From Nephrocerus scutellatus (lineage: Eukaryota; Arthropoda; Insecta; Diptera; Pipunculidae): a stretch of DNA of 64,000 bases. The DNA lies in contig OX352765.1 of the NCBI GenBank assembly GCA_947095585.1, forward strand, positions 24,396,254-24,460,253, read 5' to 3'. The first letter of the stretch is position 1; every line of letters begins with the position of its first letter. Of this stretch, positions 1 to 11,139 are shown piece by piece. The notes beneath the pieces are model-generated. The model did not search any database and was not told the DNA's origin. It saw only the letters and a program-made list of their open reading frames with translations. Made by a program: the position numbers and the translations under genes.

Positions 1-2179
1 GATCAAAAGTTGATACCACGGCTGGAACTTTAAATAAAGCCTCCTGTCTATTTCGTTTCGTGGTTTTACTTTCAGATATTATCGAATTATTATTTGGATT
101 AACTGCGATCTCTTTCTGAGTAGATGTTTTTTGCCGGGAAGTATTTTTAGATGGCATGTGGTTTGATTCCGGATTTGTGGGTTTTTTCGATTTTTCATTC
201 ATTTTTGACACAAAACTGTTGCTTGGGTCAGCAGCGTCTCCTTTCTGAGACAGAGATTTGCGTTGGGAAGTTTTTTTAAGGGGGCTTTGATTTGATTTTC
301 TGGTTGTTTCAGATATTTTCCTTATCTCTGACCCTGAACTATTGCTTGAGTCAGCAGCGACCGTTTTGACAAATTTCTGAGCCAAATATTTGCGCCGGGA
401 AGTTTTTCTTAATCTGGTTGTTTCTTCAGATTTTTTACTTATCTCTGACACTGAACCAATGCTTGAGTCAGCAGCAATCGTCTTGTGAGTGAAATTGTTT
501 TTCAGGGAAGTAGTTATTAGTGCTGTTTGCCTTAGTTGCCTGGTTTCTTTAGTTTTTTTCTTTATCTCTGATACGGAATTACTTCTTAGGCCAGCAGTGA
601 CTGTTTTTTGAAGCGAGTTATTTTTAACTGGGGCTCTAGTTATATTTTTAAGTGTCCCTGGTCCCCTTGTTTCATTTGTCTCCATTACTGCTTCTTTTGA
701 AGAATGAGATCGCGTCACTCTGGGTCCATTGGAAATTCCTGGCACCCCTGCCTGAAAAAGAGGTTTCTCCTTAGTATTTGTATATATCGTTTTAGCCTTC
801 ATTTGTGTTTCTGCTGTTGCTTCACTGTGTTCTTCAAGCAACTGCACTATTGACTCATTATATGCTAAATCTATTGAATTAGATGTTTCAAATTCACTTT
901 CTAAACTCATCGATTCAGTCGTAGTGTAGCAATTCAATATCTGATTATTATTTTTCAAACGATTCATTTCTGAAACATCGAGCTTAATAAGTGCCTTACG
1001 AATTCCCACTAAAGCATTCGCTTGCTCTTCAGGTATATCTCCAGAAATAGTCGCCGCTTCTTGAAAATCTATGATCAAAGTGTTGTTTGGCATACTAAAA
1101 GAGCAAGAATTGTTTTCAATGCTTGAAATGAAAATACATAACAGAGCAAAACTTACAGTCTAATATGACCAATTTTAATCTGAATTGAAACGCTGTGAAA
1201 CATCAATTTTGTCTCATTAGTCTTCGCCAGACAGTTGCAAGTTAGCGTTCTTGGGTTTTTATTGAAATCTATCCAAAACCTGTTTGAGTTCTAAAGAAGG
1301 ACGAAACACTAAAGACTGGGAACAAAGTAATTATTTCATTACCGTTTCTCTGGAAAATTCGATTTCCCCGAGTTTCATTGATTTGCACGAGAAGGACAGC
1401 ACAAGACAACCTTTTTGTGAACTCATATTGTATACATTAAGAATATCTCTGGCTTCCTACGAAGAAAACAATTGAACTTTTATGAATTTAAATGAACAAA
1501 ACTTTCTTTTTTGCTTACATTATAAATGTTTTGCTCGTCGTAATTGACTGCTGCAGCTAGCTTAAGAATTCTTTCGTATAGCATATACTCTTGAGGTGAT
1601 GAACTTTTGGAAAGATCATTGGGTTGTGTGTCGATGTATTTCAGTAGCTTAACCAGTAACCGTACTGCCATCATTTGTGCATTGAAGTCGCTTACGAAAG
1701 CGATTAGCTTCACCAGAGAGAATCTTTAGGGGTAAATAGATTTGATTTACATTCAAGTACCAGCTTACATTGTATGTTAACTTACACGTTTTCGGTCTCT
1801 AAACGAGCAGTATCAAGTAGAGTTTGTTCGCTGACATTGTCTAGTAATTGCAGCAACATGCCAAGAACTCTTACATGATAGCTTGGCACTTTCGAAGGAT
1901 ATTGCATGGCAGCAGCAAGAATATACGAAGTCGCTATAGGGATGTCCTCTTCAAATTTACATCGAAGCGAATCGTCGGAAGGAATGAGTTTTTGAATACG
2001 CTATAAGTTAAATTCAATTGAATTGTGTTAACACAATGCAGAAAATGCAGCATATAATGATCGTAAACTGCTACCCTTACTTACAAAATAAAGCCCAAGC
2101 CAATCGACAAACAACAAATGAGCTTCTTGTGGATTATTTGACATCGAACAAACGAGAATCTTAAGACTAAGTGCCATGT
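1..2179 (-). CDS. Unidentified multi-exon protein, helical N-terminal part and repeat-rich C-terminal tail (partial, runs off left edge)
   Basis: I do not recognise this gene. Exons read from GT/AG sites with matching phase: 2085-2179 (possible ATG at 2177), 1786-2000, 1519-1723, 1343-1456, a doubtful 23-nt exon 1157-1179, and 1-1094, which is open to the window edge. The first 200 or so residues are leucine-rich and look all-helical, like an armadillo/HEAT-type fold (for example IATSYILAAAMQYPS, MMAVRLLVKLLKYID). The 364-codon last exon is polar, rich in Ser, Thr, Lys and Asn, and carries five tandem repeats of about 41 residues. An acceptor just before the ATG suggests a 5' exon further right, beyond the retrotransposon block. 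The splice chain 2085 to 1519 is firm. The 23-nt exon is a guess that keeps the frame. No function is assigned. Confidence 0.6.
70..640 (-). repeat. Five in-frame coding repeats of about 120-126 bp
   Basis: Within the last visible exon the core AADSSNSSGSEI recurs in diverged form (AADPSNSFVSKM, AADSSIGSVSEI, TAGLRSNSVSEI, AVNPNNNSIISE), followed each time by K/T-rich text and TSRRK-like motifs. Spacing is about 117-126 bases. Frame is kept in all copies, so the array is translated. It looks disordered and phosphorylatable (many S/T, K/R). Confidence 0.7.
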
Positions 2180-2219
2180 CTGCAATAATTCAAGTATTTG
2201 ATATCCTTAAACAAGTTTA

Positions 2220-2630
2220 AATAATTTTTTTGGTTTCTATTTTAGATTAGTTGTTATTTTTTGATTTTTTTTTAAAAAGATCCTTCGCCTGCCTGACTAC
2301 TTTTTGTTTTCTGTGATATCTATTTTGCATTTGAAATTTGCTACAAAAAAAGGAAGACTCCTTTCTGAATGAAAAATAATTGAAGGCACAGTATTTTACA
2401 ATGTGCCCATAATTTGCAAAAACGCCATAATTACCTCATTTTGCATGGAAAAACTTCCATTAAAATTGAGCAACGCCCATTAAAATTGTATTGCTGTGTA
2501 GAACCAATTTTCAACGTTCATTTGACATCAATATGTAGGCTACCTACTCTAAACATGCCCTCTATTGAACCTTTACTACTTTCTTTAAGGTATTGGGGTA
2601 TTTTCCTGGGACGGCAATAGCAACGTCATC
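2220..2630. other. Gene-less AT-rich stretch
   Basis: Poly-T runs and short open frames without recognisable similarity. It lies between the left-edge gene and the first retrotransposon. A 5' exon of the left-edge gene could hide here, but I cannot see one. Confidence 0.4.
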
Positions 2631-5011
2631 CGCATAAGCGATTACTCTGCAGTCCTCACCTCTTAGGCATAACAGCAGCTCATTCACCGCAAACTTCCAT
2701 AGAAGGGGGAATAGGACTCCGCCTTATGAGGTTTCTCTGCAGACAGATCTTCTGGCAGACGACACAGCCTATTTTGAATTAATAATCCGACTTGTGCGCA
2801 GAAGATTAAGCAATTTGCCAACCGTATCGTCCACCCTCAAAGTCGCCAGTGCATCCGTTATCGCAGATGTGTTGACGTTGTTAAGAGCGCCTTCAATGTC
2901 TAGGAATACCACCATTGTGTACTCCTTGTGGTGAAGGGAATGTTCAATAGAACGTACCAAACGTCGTTTGGACTAATATACTAGCATTTGCCGACTTTGG
3001 GTAAGAAAACCACGTTTACTTTTCTCCATTAAACTGGAATATGGACCAGATCGAGACAACTCTTTAGAAGGATAATATCCGAATTCCTTTGCAGCTCGAC
3101 TGGAATTTTGGCGTCAGGTCCTGCAGATTTGTATGTCCTTATTTATCATTGGAGATAGTTGTACGAGTGTCTGCCCTATCAAGGCTGACATTACTTTAAG
3201 CATGGGAGCTGCCCGTGAAGTGGGTATCTAAAGGCAGACTGAGCGTTTCTTCGCTTGAGTCACGAGCCATCTGGTTTTTTCAGGCAGTTCGGCATTATTG
3301 TATTAGTACGTCTCAAAAGATTCTTCTATTTTACCACAGAAGAGTCTCAAAGAAGAGCGCTTGGCTGTCCTTAATTCTTTTTTATAAAGTTTGAGGGATG
3401 CTTTGTAAGCATCCCAGTCAGTTTCTAGTCTAGTAGCCTTGGCTACATTAAATAGCTTCCTGCAGCTGTTCCTAACGTTAAAATGCCCCATCTCCGAGAT
3501 CTACCAATGTGGTCTCTTCTTACCTCTTGGACAAATAAGAGGGTAGAAAGCAGAAATCACTTTATTGAGTAACTTGTTGTCAAGTTCATTAGTGCTAAGG
3601 GGGGGGGGGGACAGTAAGATCAAAGTGTACGTTTAAATATTGTTTACATGTTTCTCTGTATTTGAGCCAGTCAGTCTTCTTTGGTTGAGAGAGTCGGTGA
3701 CAAGAGTAATATCTAACACTTCTTGTCGACTCCTGGTTACGAAGGTTGGTTATTTACCAGTATTGACTACAGTTAGGTTTGTACTTAAAATATAATCGAA
3801 AAGTAACTTACCCATGTTGTTGATGTCGGAACTGCCCCATACTGAATGATGGCCATTTGCATCGCAGCCGAAAATGAGACTGGTGTTATGTGTTCACGCC
3901 TCTGCGATGGATTTATCCAGGTTATCACCAGGGAGAGATCCTTCGTGGCCGTGGGCGAAATAAACCGATGCCAGCCAATAGGTTTCTTAGTGAGTCTCCA
4001 ATTGTGGAGCAGTGACATCTCAGGATCTAGGGTTACCTTTAACTACTACATACAGCGAGTAAAGGAATCCTGAGTCCGCAATCCAGGTTGTTAAAAATCG
4101 AAGGTTCTTGGATCAGGACCATGTCCTCTCCGCCAGGATGTCCTCTCACCACCGAAGTTGTTGGAGTGTCTTCCATCCAGGGAACCGTGACAGATGCTCC
4201 AGGGTCGGGAATAAGGAGCTCCGAAACTGAGAGATGGGGAGGCAGTTTACTTGCTCCTAGCTCATTTATCTTGTCGACTCGAAGGAAGGGTGATGTGATC
4301 GCATCCAAATCTTATCACGCCTTTGGTCTCAGCCAAGGCAGCGAGGCTTTCCTGATTGAAGATAACAGCCCCGGATCTATAGGAACCTCTTTGCTCCTCG
4401 AACTTGGCGACTTTCCAGTCGTGAGTCGGAAGTGAGGGATTGCTAATTTTTAGGAGCTGTAGTATTTCATCGGCAGAGGAGGGTTCAGTAGCTTGCACCT
4501 GGAGCTCTCGGTTGGCTTGGGTTATCCTCCTGGCGCCTGGCCAAACCTCTCCTAGACTGCTTATGGCCTGTTTATAGAGATCGCGAGTTCTCAACTCAGC
4601 ACATGCGATTAGCTTAATACGGCCTTGATGCCAGCCGCCATCGCGAGTGATAGGAGGTGTTTCTGGATGATCCTTCATAAAAGTCAAGAAGCTAACGGAG
4701 AGCTTTAACTTGACTAATTGCCATTGTTTCGGAGAGATGGTTCCGTCAGTGTCGTCGCGATCTATCACTGCGACTATGATTTTGTCGTCGCTAAAGGATC
4801 TCTGAGATGTGACGGTGAAATGACTAAGTGTGTTGGTGCTATGTACTTTAAGTATTTTTGAAACCGAAGCGGTTTCCTCCACTGATCTCTGACGCTTAGA
4901 CGTAGAGTCATTGCAGGTCCTTTTCTCGTGTTTTTTCTTTGGTTTCAGACCAAGAGGCGTCCTACCAACACTACCGATATCAGCAGCCCTGGATCCTGGA
5001 ATAACATCCAA
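2630..5011 (-). mobile_element. Non-LTR retrotransposon, LOA/R1-like, degenerate copy 1
   Basis: Read on the minus strand it runs ORF1, endonuclease, linker, then partial reverse transcriptase. ORF1 (4262-5011, 249 codons, no clear ATG) resembles the DUF4780-type ORF1 found in insect non-LTR elements (GEVWPGARRI, ITLPSSRQDK). At about 3790-3860 the frame gives DANGHHSVWGSS, the catalytic Asp/His motif of the apurinic-type endonuclease. At 3303-3491 is the linker before RT (DWDAYKASLKLYKKELRTAK). At 2769-2960 is the RT motif VVFLDIEGALNNVNTSA. Frameshifts and stops break it throughout, and the RT is truncated at about 2630, before the YADD box is fully covered. A related copy on the plus strand follows at 5150. 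Clade assignment is from memory of families. Confidence 0.8.
3600..3610 (+). repeat. Homopolymer G run
   Basis: About ten consecutive G within the degenerate retrotransposon. Very unusual in this AT-rich window, and possibly an assembly-sensitive spot. Confidence 0.7.
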
Positions 5012-5149
5012 TCACCCAGCACTATTTATAACGGCGATAAAGAAAACTATGGGTTCAACACTAATATCGGCTGCCAACCCACGGTAGCCACAAAACCACT
5101 ATATTTATTTCCAGATTGTATGTAATATGTAATCCAAGTTGAAATTCTA

Positions 5150-6370
5150 TCGAACATCCATTCATTATAAAGAGTACACAATTGTAGCATTCCTAAACAT
5201 TGAAGGCGCTTTTAAAAACGTCAACACATCTTCGATCGCGGATGCGCTGTCGGCTGTGGGGCGAATTAATTAAGCTTCTGCTCACAAGCCGGATTATGGA
5301 TTCAAAACTGGGTGTGACGTCTGCTAGAAGATCATAGCATGCAAGGTGGAGACCTACCCCTTTCTATGGAACTTAGTGGTGAATGAACCGCTGATATGCC
5401 TGAAAAGGAAGCGATGCGGAGTGATCGCTTATGTGGATGACGTTGTTATTGCTGTTTTAGGGATACACTCTATAAAATGCTCTTTACAAGCTAACGAGAT
5501 GGGCGTTGCGGTTAAACTGAACTTGTCCTCTTCACAAGGAAATACAAAATCCCGCGTGTTGGCCCTTCCACTATTAGGGGATTAGCTTAACTTTTTTCGA
5601 AGAAGCCAAATATCTGTCTTTTATCCTGGAAAGTAAGCTAAGCTGCAAGCCAAACGTACAAGAAATAGTGCGTAAAGCCACAGTGGCACTCTTCTCGTAC
5701 AAAAAAGCCATCATATTGGTTCCTCAACCCCATATCACTTATTAGCTATATACAGCGGTAGTAAGACCTGCAACCTCCTATAAGCTGTGGCTGTTTGGTG
5801 GACTGCGTTTGATAAAGCGGAAAATAGTGTAAAGCTAAGCAAAGTCCTAAGATCAGCTTGTTTATGTATAAGCGGAGTCTTTCGCATAACTATCACCGCC
5901 GCACTAGACATTCTGTTCAACCTTACACCACTCGACATCTTAAGTAGACAAGTCTGTTCAATGCAATCTCACAGTGGAACAAGAATAAAATCGGTCACTC
6001 CTCAGTTCTGAATTCATTCAGGATTTCAGGTCTCCATCCTCTCCAGATCGTTCTGGGAAGAAGGCGCTCAGGTGGAAGAAGAATACATACATACATTTTA
6101 TACAGGCGGGTCAAAAACTGTTGAGGTGGTTGGCGAAGGTATTTTCTCAAAACGGCTAAATCTTATTATCTCTTTCCGTCTTCCTTATCACTGTAGTGTC
6201 TTTCAGGCAGAGCTAATCGCGATTAAAGAAGCTCTATCTTAGTTGAAGAGGAATCCGCATCTTCTCGGATAACCAAGCTGAGTTGGAATCCCGGGAATCA
6301 GTGTCTACGAACTTTAACATCTCCTTAAGAGATAATCGGCTTTTCCACCGACTGCTACCTTAACCTAACC
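5150..6370 (+). mobile_element. Non-LTR retrotransposon, same family, inverted copy 2 (RT to RNase H)
   Basis: The plus strand reads AFLNIEGAFKNVNTSSIADA at 5190-5260, closely matching the minus-strand RT at 2769-2960. It continues through the RT active-site box (AYVDDVVIAV, 5425-5455) and the RT tail to an RNase H start at 6095-6235 (FYTGGSK, then QAELIAIKEAL). TDGS has become TGGS. Stops and frameshifts show it is dead. It lacks the 5' half. With copy 1 it forms a tail-away inverted pair with about 140 bp between them. Confidence 0.8.
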
Positions 6371-6439
6371 CAACATTGGTTAAAATTGGTCAAGCCGTTC
6401 AAGAGGTATATGGGCACAAACATACAAACACATACATTC

Positions 6440-7030
6440 TCTTTTTTATATACACAGGGTGTATCAGTTTGGGTACTTAATGGGATGATTCCTTGGCTAA
6501 TAACAATAAAAAATATTGTATGGAAGGGAGGAGGATTATTTTCATCCCTGTAGGTGTGCGTAGCGTTTTACTGCGAAGGAACGTCCTGTTGACCCTGCAT
6601 CACTTCATTACTCTTGAATACTTCCAGCCACCAGTAAATGAAATATTTAAGATTGTAGATATTTTAGTGTTATCTACTAATTTTTTCAAACGAAATTTAT
6701 TTAATTATTTAATTAAATAGCTTTAATAAAAACACAGCTAATTTTATATTTTAACATTTTATCAGCAGAAAAATATTTTGACATTGCGCGTACAATGGTA
6801 GACTAAAAAAATGGAGACGTAACTACATTACTCTGTTTCCGCTGTCAGTTATGCAGTACAGTATTGCCAGATATAATAAATAAAATTTAATGTGAAATGG
6901 AAAACAATAAGTAAACAAATAACATTTTACAATTAAATTTACGCCCAACTATTGACATATATATGAATATGGTCTATATGATTTAAAAGTATTAATCAAT
7001 AGTACAGTATAAAAAAATATGTGTTAGCAA
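6440..7030. repeat. Decayed DNA-transposon-like repeat shared with 59.6 and 61.3 kb
   Basis: The segment around 6700-6750 (ATTAAATAGCTTTAATAAAA) matches 59700-59740. The segment 6970-7030 (GGTCTATATGATTTAAAAGT, then ATATGTGTTAGC) matches 61335-61400. At those second sites the sequence flanks mariner and Tc3-like transposase remnants, so this is probably the shell of a related Tc1/mariner-type element with its coding part lost. The boundaries are approximate. Confidence 0.4.
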
Positions 7031-7947
7031 CAGAATTTCTTAAAACTATTACCCCCATTAAGGTCGTCAAAGTCTTAAATTCTATTCAATTTCCTACAAA
7101 TATATGGCACAACGTTTGTTCATTTGGTCAACAGGAGCAGAGGTAAAATAAAAAGTTTGTAAAATTAATTTTAACTTTTCACGTTTGTTTTAGGCAGTAC
7201 ATTGCAATCGTCTTAGCTGCATTTTCAATCCTCATTCCTAGCTGTTTTACAGTTTCTATTTCTTTAGAATATATGAGCTCTTTCGGTCATTTATTTCATT
7301 GCCCACACAAAAAAATCTAGAAGAGAAGATCTAGGAACATTAGCCCCCTTTTTATACTGGCGGTTACCTGTATTTTACCATAAAGTTTAAGTTTCGATTC
7401 ATGGAGGTATTCCAATGAAATCTCTTTAATGATGATACCATAGTATCGAACTAAGTAAGCGATTATTCTTAAAAGCTATGCCAAAAAAACAAATTAAATG
7501 CAATTATTAAAAATGAGGTTACCAGCTTTATTCAACACATGCTACAGTGATAAAGGCAGTCATGTTATGTATATTACACACGATCATAGTCAGTGGTATT
7601 ATTTTTAACATAAGAATCTTTTGTCAACATCAGCACAGCCAATTGGCGCGCTTCCGGTTAGTTTCCAAATTCAAAAAACAAACAAAAAACGATACAATTT
7701 AATGCAAAAAAAAATATTTGTGTTTGCCACTTAAGTATTACACGTTAATCGTGTAAGGAACCCACAATTTGAGCATTTAAACAACAAAAAAAAGGGAAAA
7801 CAAGAAAGAAAAATAAAGACAAATTTAACAAAAAAATTAATCGATTGTTATCAGATATAATAAATAATCGTACTATTGGGATATTTAAGTCAAAAATGTC
7901 CAAAGCAGTCTTTAATGAAAAAAGGATTATTACGCAGCGGGAGCGCC
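7031..7947. other. 3' flank of Rcc1, no other gene seen
   Basis: AT-rich sequence with A- and T-runs downstream of the Rcc1 stop codon. It probably contains the Rcc1 3' untranslated region. TTTATT (AATAAA on the minus strand) occurs near 7530, but a poly(A) site cannot be fixed. Confidence 0.4.
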
Positions 7948-9516
7948 TTACTTTTTCTTTCGACCCCTCTTAGGAGCAGCCACCTCTGGTTGTTTGGTTG
8001 CTTCTGGTACAGCTGCTGTTTGTTCAATACCATCTATGGATTCGACCTCAGTGGATTCAACTTCACCATCTGAACCGTCATTGCCATTTGCTTTATTTTC
8101 TTTAGGTTTCACGGCTGTTTCAACAGCAGCTGCCTTGGCGGCGGCGTTTGCTGCTTTCTTTGTTTCCTTAAGTGGTTTTTTAGGTTGTTGTTGCATTGGT
8201 GTACTGGTGTTATACGGTTCAATTGTTTTTTGTGACGTCAGCGTCGGGTGTCCGTCTTGATTATCATCTTTTGCTAGGAAAATACTGTGCTGTCCTCCAC
8301 CCGAGGCCTGAATGATACGTTTGTCTTGAGTTTGTTTGCTTATAATAAGTGCAGGCTCAATAGCGTCATCCTCGCTGCCTGTTCCCAGTTGTTGATTGGA
8401 GCCTATTCCCCACGCATAAAGCTTTCCATCTTCTGTTAAAGCAAAAGACGTTGCTTCGCCGCAAGAAATATGTACAACTTTTTTCCCGTCAAGAGATTTG
8501 ATATGCTGCAACTCTTTCACATCTTCCGATAATGTGCCCAATCCCAAACGACCGTAATCTTTTCGACCAATAGCGTAGCATGATCCATCGGTTTTTAGCA
8601 CCAATGTGTGATGTTGACCTCCAGCAATCATTTGAACATTTTCGAATTCTGTGTTGTTAATAGGATTAATGATAACATCGCCGTTCTTTGCGTAGGCCAG
8701 TTGTTTATAATTATTCAGACCAAATGCCCATATTATCGTTGTATCCTTCTCTCTAAGGAACGTACAGTAGGTCGTCGCCCAAATAGCTTCAATTGGTTTT
8801 TTGCTTTTAATTGTCACCAATCCGGGACGTAACAAATCGCCTTTTCCGCGGCGACTATCGCCAGACGCCGACCTTAGAGAGACTCTGCCCAGCTGTCCTT
8901 GTTCGGCAGAACCTAAGGTATAAACTTTACCACCGCAAGTAAGAATTACAAGATGATCGGCACCCGATGCAATGTCGCACGATGTGATGCCCGGCAGAAC
9001 TTCGACAGGCAGACGTTTGTTACCCTCCAATGTAAGTCCCATATTACCGTGCGAGTTACGAAATGATCCCCAAGCATAAACACGCCCATCGTCTAATAGA
9101 CATGCGGAATGCGAATCGCCGGAGGATATTTTTACGCATTTTCCTGGCAAAACGATACTTTTTGGTTCGAATTCAGATCCTTCCTCAGAGCTATCGCGGC
9201 CCAATGCCCCTTCATCATTACAACCAAATGAGTAAAGTTCGCCACTCTTGGTTAAGCACAGATTGTGCATACCTCCAGCGGATACATAGACTACGTCCTT
9301 AATAGAATCGACATGAGCCGGTCGTTTGCGTTCCATTTTTGTATCATCTTCACCCAAGCCTAATTGACCCATATCACCTTGGCCACAAGTCAGTACGATG
9401 CCGGTGATGTGCGGAATTGCTGGCACTGGCATGTTAAATGAAATTCGCTGCATTTTTCTTATCGGTTCAGCATCTTCGTTGTTGTTCAGAGCTGTAGCGG
9501 CTTTACGACGCGGCAT
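7948..9516 (-). CDS. Rcc1: Regulator of chromosome condensation, Ran guanine-nucleotide exchange factor
   Basis: Single-exon 522-residue protein, the Bj1/RCC1 orthologue. RCC1 binds chromatin and loads GTP on Ran, which drives nuclear transport and spindle assembly. Residues about 40-400 form seven RCC1 propeller repeats with the usual G-x-LG patterns (GQGDMGQLGLGE, GSAEQGQLGR, GRKDYGRLGLG, GIGSNQQLGTG). The N-terminus is basic (MPRRKAATALNNN), as in the chromatin-binding tail of RCC1. The C-terminal 110 residues are an Ala/Lys/Glu-rich extension ending in PKRGRKKK, a likely nuclear signal. The start is the first ATG of a clean open frame with no upstream in-frame alternative. The frame is intact. 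A second small gene candidate lies about 280 bp upstream on the same strand. Confidence 0.95.
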   Translation of the reverse strand: MPRRKAATALNNNEDAEPIRKMQRISFNMPVPAIPHITGIVLTCGQGDMGQLGLGEDDTKMERKRPAHVDSIKDVVYVSAGGMHNLCLTKSGELYSFGCNDEGALGRDSSEEGSEFEPKSIVLPGKCVKISSGDSHSACLLDDGRVYAWGSFRNSHGNMGLTLEGNKRLPVEVLPGITSCDIASGADHLVILTCGGKVYTLGSAEQGQLGRVSLRSASGDSRRGKGDLLRPGLVTIKSKKPIEAIWATTYCTFLREKDTTIIWAFGLNNYKQLAYAKNGDVIINPINNTEFENVQMIAGGQHHTLVLKTDGSCYAIGRKDYGRLGLGTLSEDVKELQHIKSLDGKKVVHISCGEATSFALTEDGKLYAWGIGSNQQLGTGSEDDAIEPALIISKQTQDKRIIQASGGGQHSIFLAKDDNQDGHPTLTSQKTIEPYNTSTPMQQQPKKPLKETKKAANAAAKAAAVETAVKPKENKANGNDGSDGEVESTEVESIDGIEQTAAVPEATKQPEVAAPKRGRKKK

Positions 9517-9799
9517 CGTTAAATTTGCTTTGCTAAAATATTATATTCGTCAAAAATAAATTTATTAAAGTTAGTGAGGTTACAATAAAAATTTTGCACA
9601 AACACCAAAATGCCGCGCGTTTATTTGAAACTTACACGTATGGTTGTGGAAATATTTTATGACCCAGTCCTAAGTGTCTGCGAAAATTGCTTATAATTCG
9701 GGATTAATTGATGCGACCAAAACAGTTTAGAATTGTAGACGAGTTAAAAACAAATATTGATATACAACTGAATTGCGCCGTGCTTTCAACGAATTTGCT

Positions 9800-10055
9800 T
9801 TAGCTTGGTCTCTTCACTTCTTCAGTAACTGAATACTGAATCATGAAACGCAGGCGGGAAACAAGTTAATAATTGGTTGTAGTGAAAAGTGAAGATATTT
9901 ACGTCAAACAAAATACTTACGCTTGAGTAGAAAAGCGAGAACCAAGAAGCGACACAGAAAAATTCACCACAATCTGCAAAATATGATGGCAATGGCGTAC
10001 GATGCACCGGTTCATACCATTTAAATCTGAAATTTCCCCTTTTAAGATGAAACAT
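9800..10055 (-). CDS. Possible 56-residue protein, two exons
   Basis: Exon 1 (9921-10055) has 45 codons from ATG to a strong donor GTAAGT. After an 85-base intron, acceptor CAG at 9836-9838 opens exon 2 (9800-9835), which ends in TAA. The phases agree. The product starts MFHLKRGNFRFKWYEPVHRT, has an aromatic and weakly hydrophobic middle, and ends TEEVKRPS. I do not recognise it. Size and composition would suit a small mitochondrial or membrane protein, but that is a guess. It is head-to-tail with Rcc1 and could instead be a 5' exon of a longer transcript. An alternative acceptor nine bases downstream would end the protein after LLKK. Confidence 0.4.
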
Positions 10056-11135
10056 ACTGGCTTGTCAGCTAAAGACGCGAGCACACTCTGCCTACATTAG
10101 AATTTTAATTTTTTTTATTTAGGTTTCAATATGTATTAATTTTAATATATATATATATATTCGAAATAATATTATTATGTGTATTTCAAAACTTTGTATT
10201 ATATTCGAATCAAGAAATTTTCAATTTTATGACTTAAGGCTTAACTATTATTGGCATTTACTTAGCTGATGTGACCTCTTCATTACATGCGAATCGTATG
10301 CTGTTATCTGTGCTTATTATCTCGTTTTATTGGTTGGTTCAACCTGTGTTAGAAAGAGTGCTTAGTTGTGGTTTTGTTAAATTCATTTTGTACTCAACGA
10401 AAATACTTGGGTTGAGTGGAGTTGAAATTCAAAAATCTGATTTTTAATTTTTGGAAACAGTCGACGGATTTTGTATTATGTTGTCAAAATTTCAACTCAG
10501 ATTTAACCTGAAAACATGGAGACGCGTGACACCATATTCATTTATTGAAAATAAATTACATTCCAATCCAACTCAAAGGGCCCAATGGAAACGTTGTATA
10601 AAATGTGGTTTTGGTCGGATTCGTCAAATGTTCATTGACTTTCTTGGGAGTAAGCAAGGTGTCAATTAAAAGTAAGACATTCGGTGTGGAAATTTGACAG
10701 CTAGAAGAAATTATTTTAAATATGAATTTAAATAAATCGGTTGGTATTATTTTTGAATTGAGTAAATAAAATTTATTTAATAAATTTAGTGCATTTCTTG
10801 AGAAACTTGAAAATTCCACGGCGCCCACTGAGAATTAATTAATCCGACATAAAAAAAACACAGACATAATTTATAATTTTTCCGATATGAGGGATTGTGG
10901 TACAGATTATATTTGTAACCATACCTTAATATACGAAAAAAATCATTGCAATTTTATGCTTCTTAAATGTCTTAAAACACTAAGAATATGTATAAAAATT
11001 TACAAATTCGCTTGATTTTTTCTTCAATATAACCGTACTTGTACTTGTTTCTGATTGTTTTATTATGTTTGTTTTATTTATATTATTTTAAAACCAATAC
11101 GTTGTCAAATAAAGACTAGGTAGTAAGATTTTTTT
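10056..11135. other. Gene-less AT-rich stretch
   Basis: Contains an (AT)n run near 10147 and short open frames (for example 10451-10669 plus) with no domain or splice support. It may hold the promoter of the small gene to the left. Confidence 0.4.
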
Positions 11136-11139
11136 AATT

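Noticed and set aside
4088..4435. 115-codon plus frame
   Set aside because: Lies opposite the endonuclease/ORF1 frames of the minus-strand retrotransposon; a shadow.
7994..8260. 88-codon plus frame
   Set aside because: Antisense shadow of the Ala-rich tail of Rcc1.
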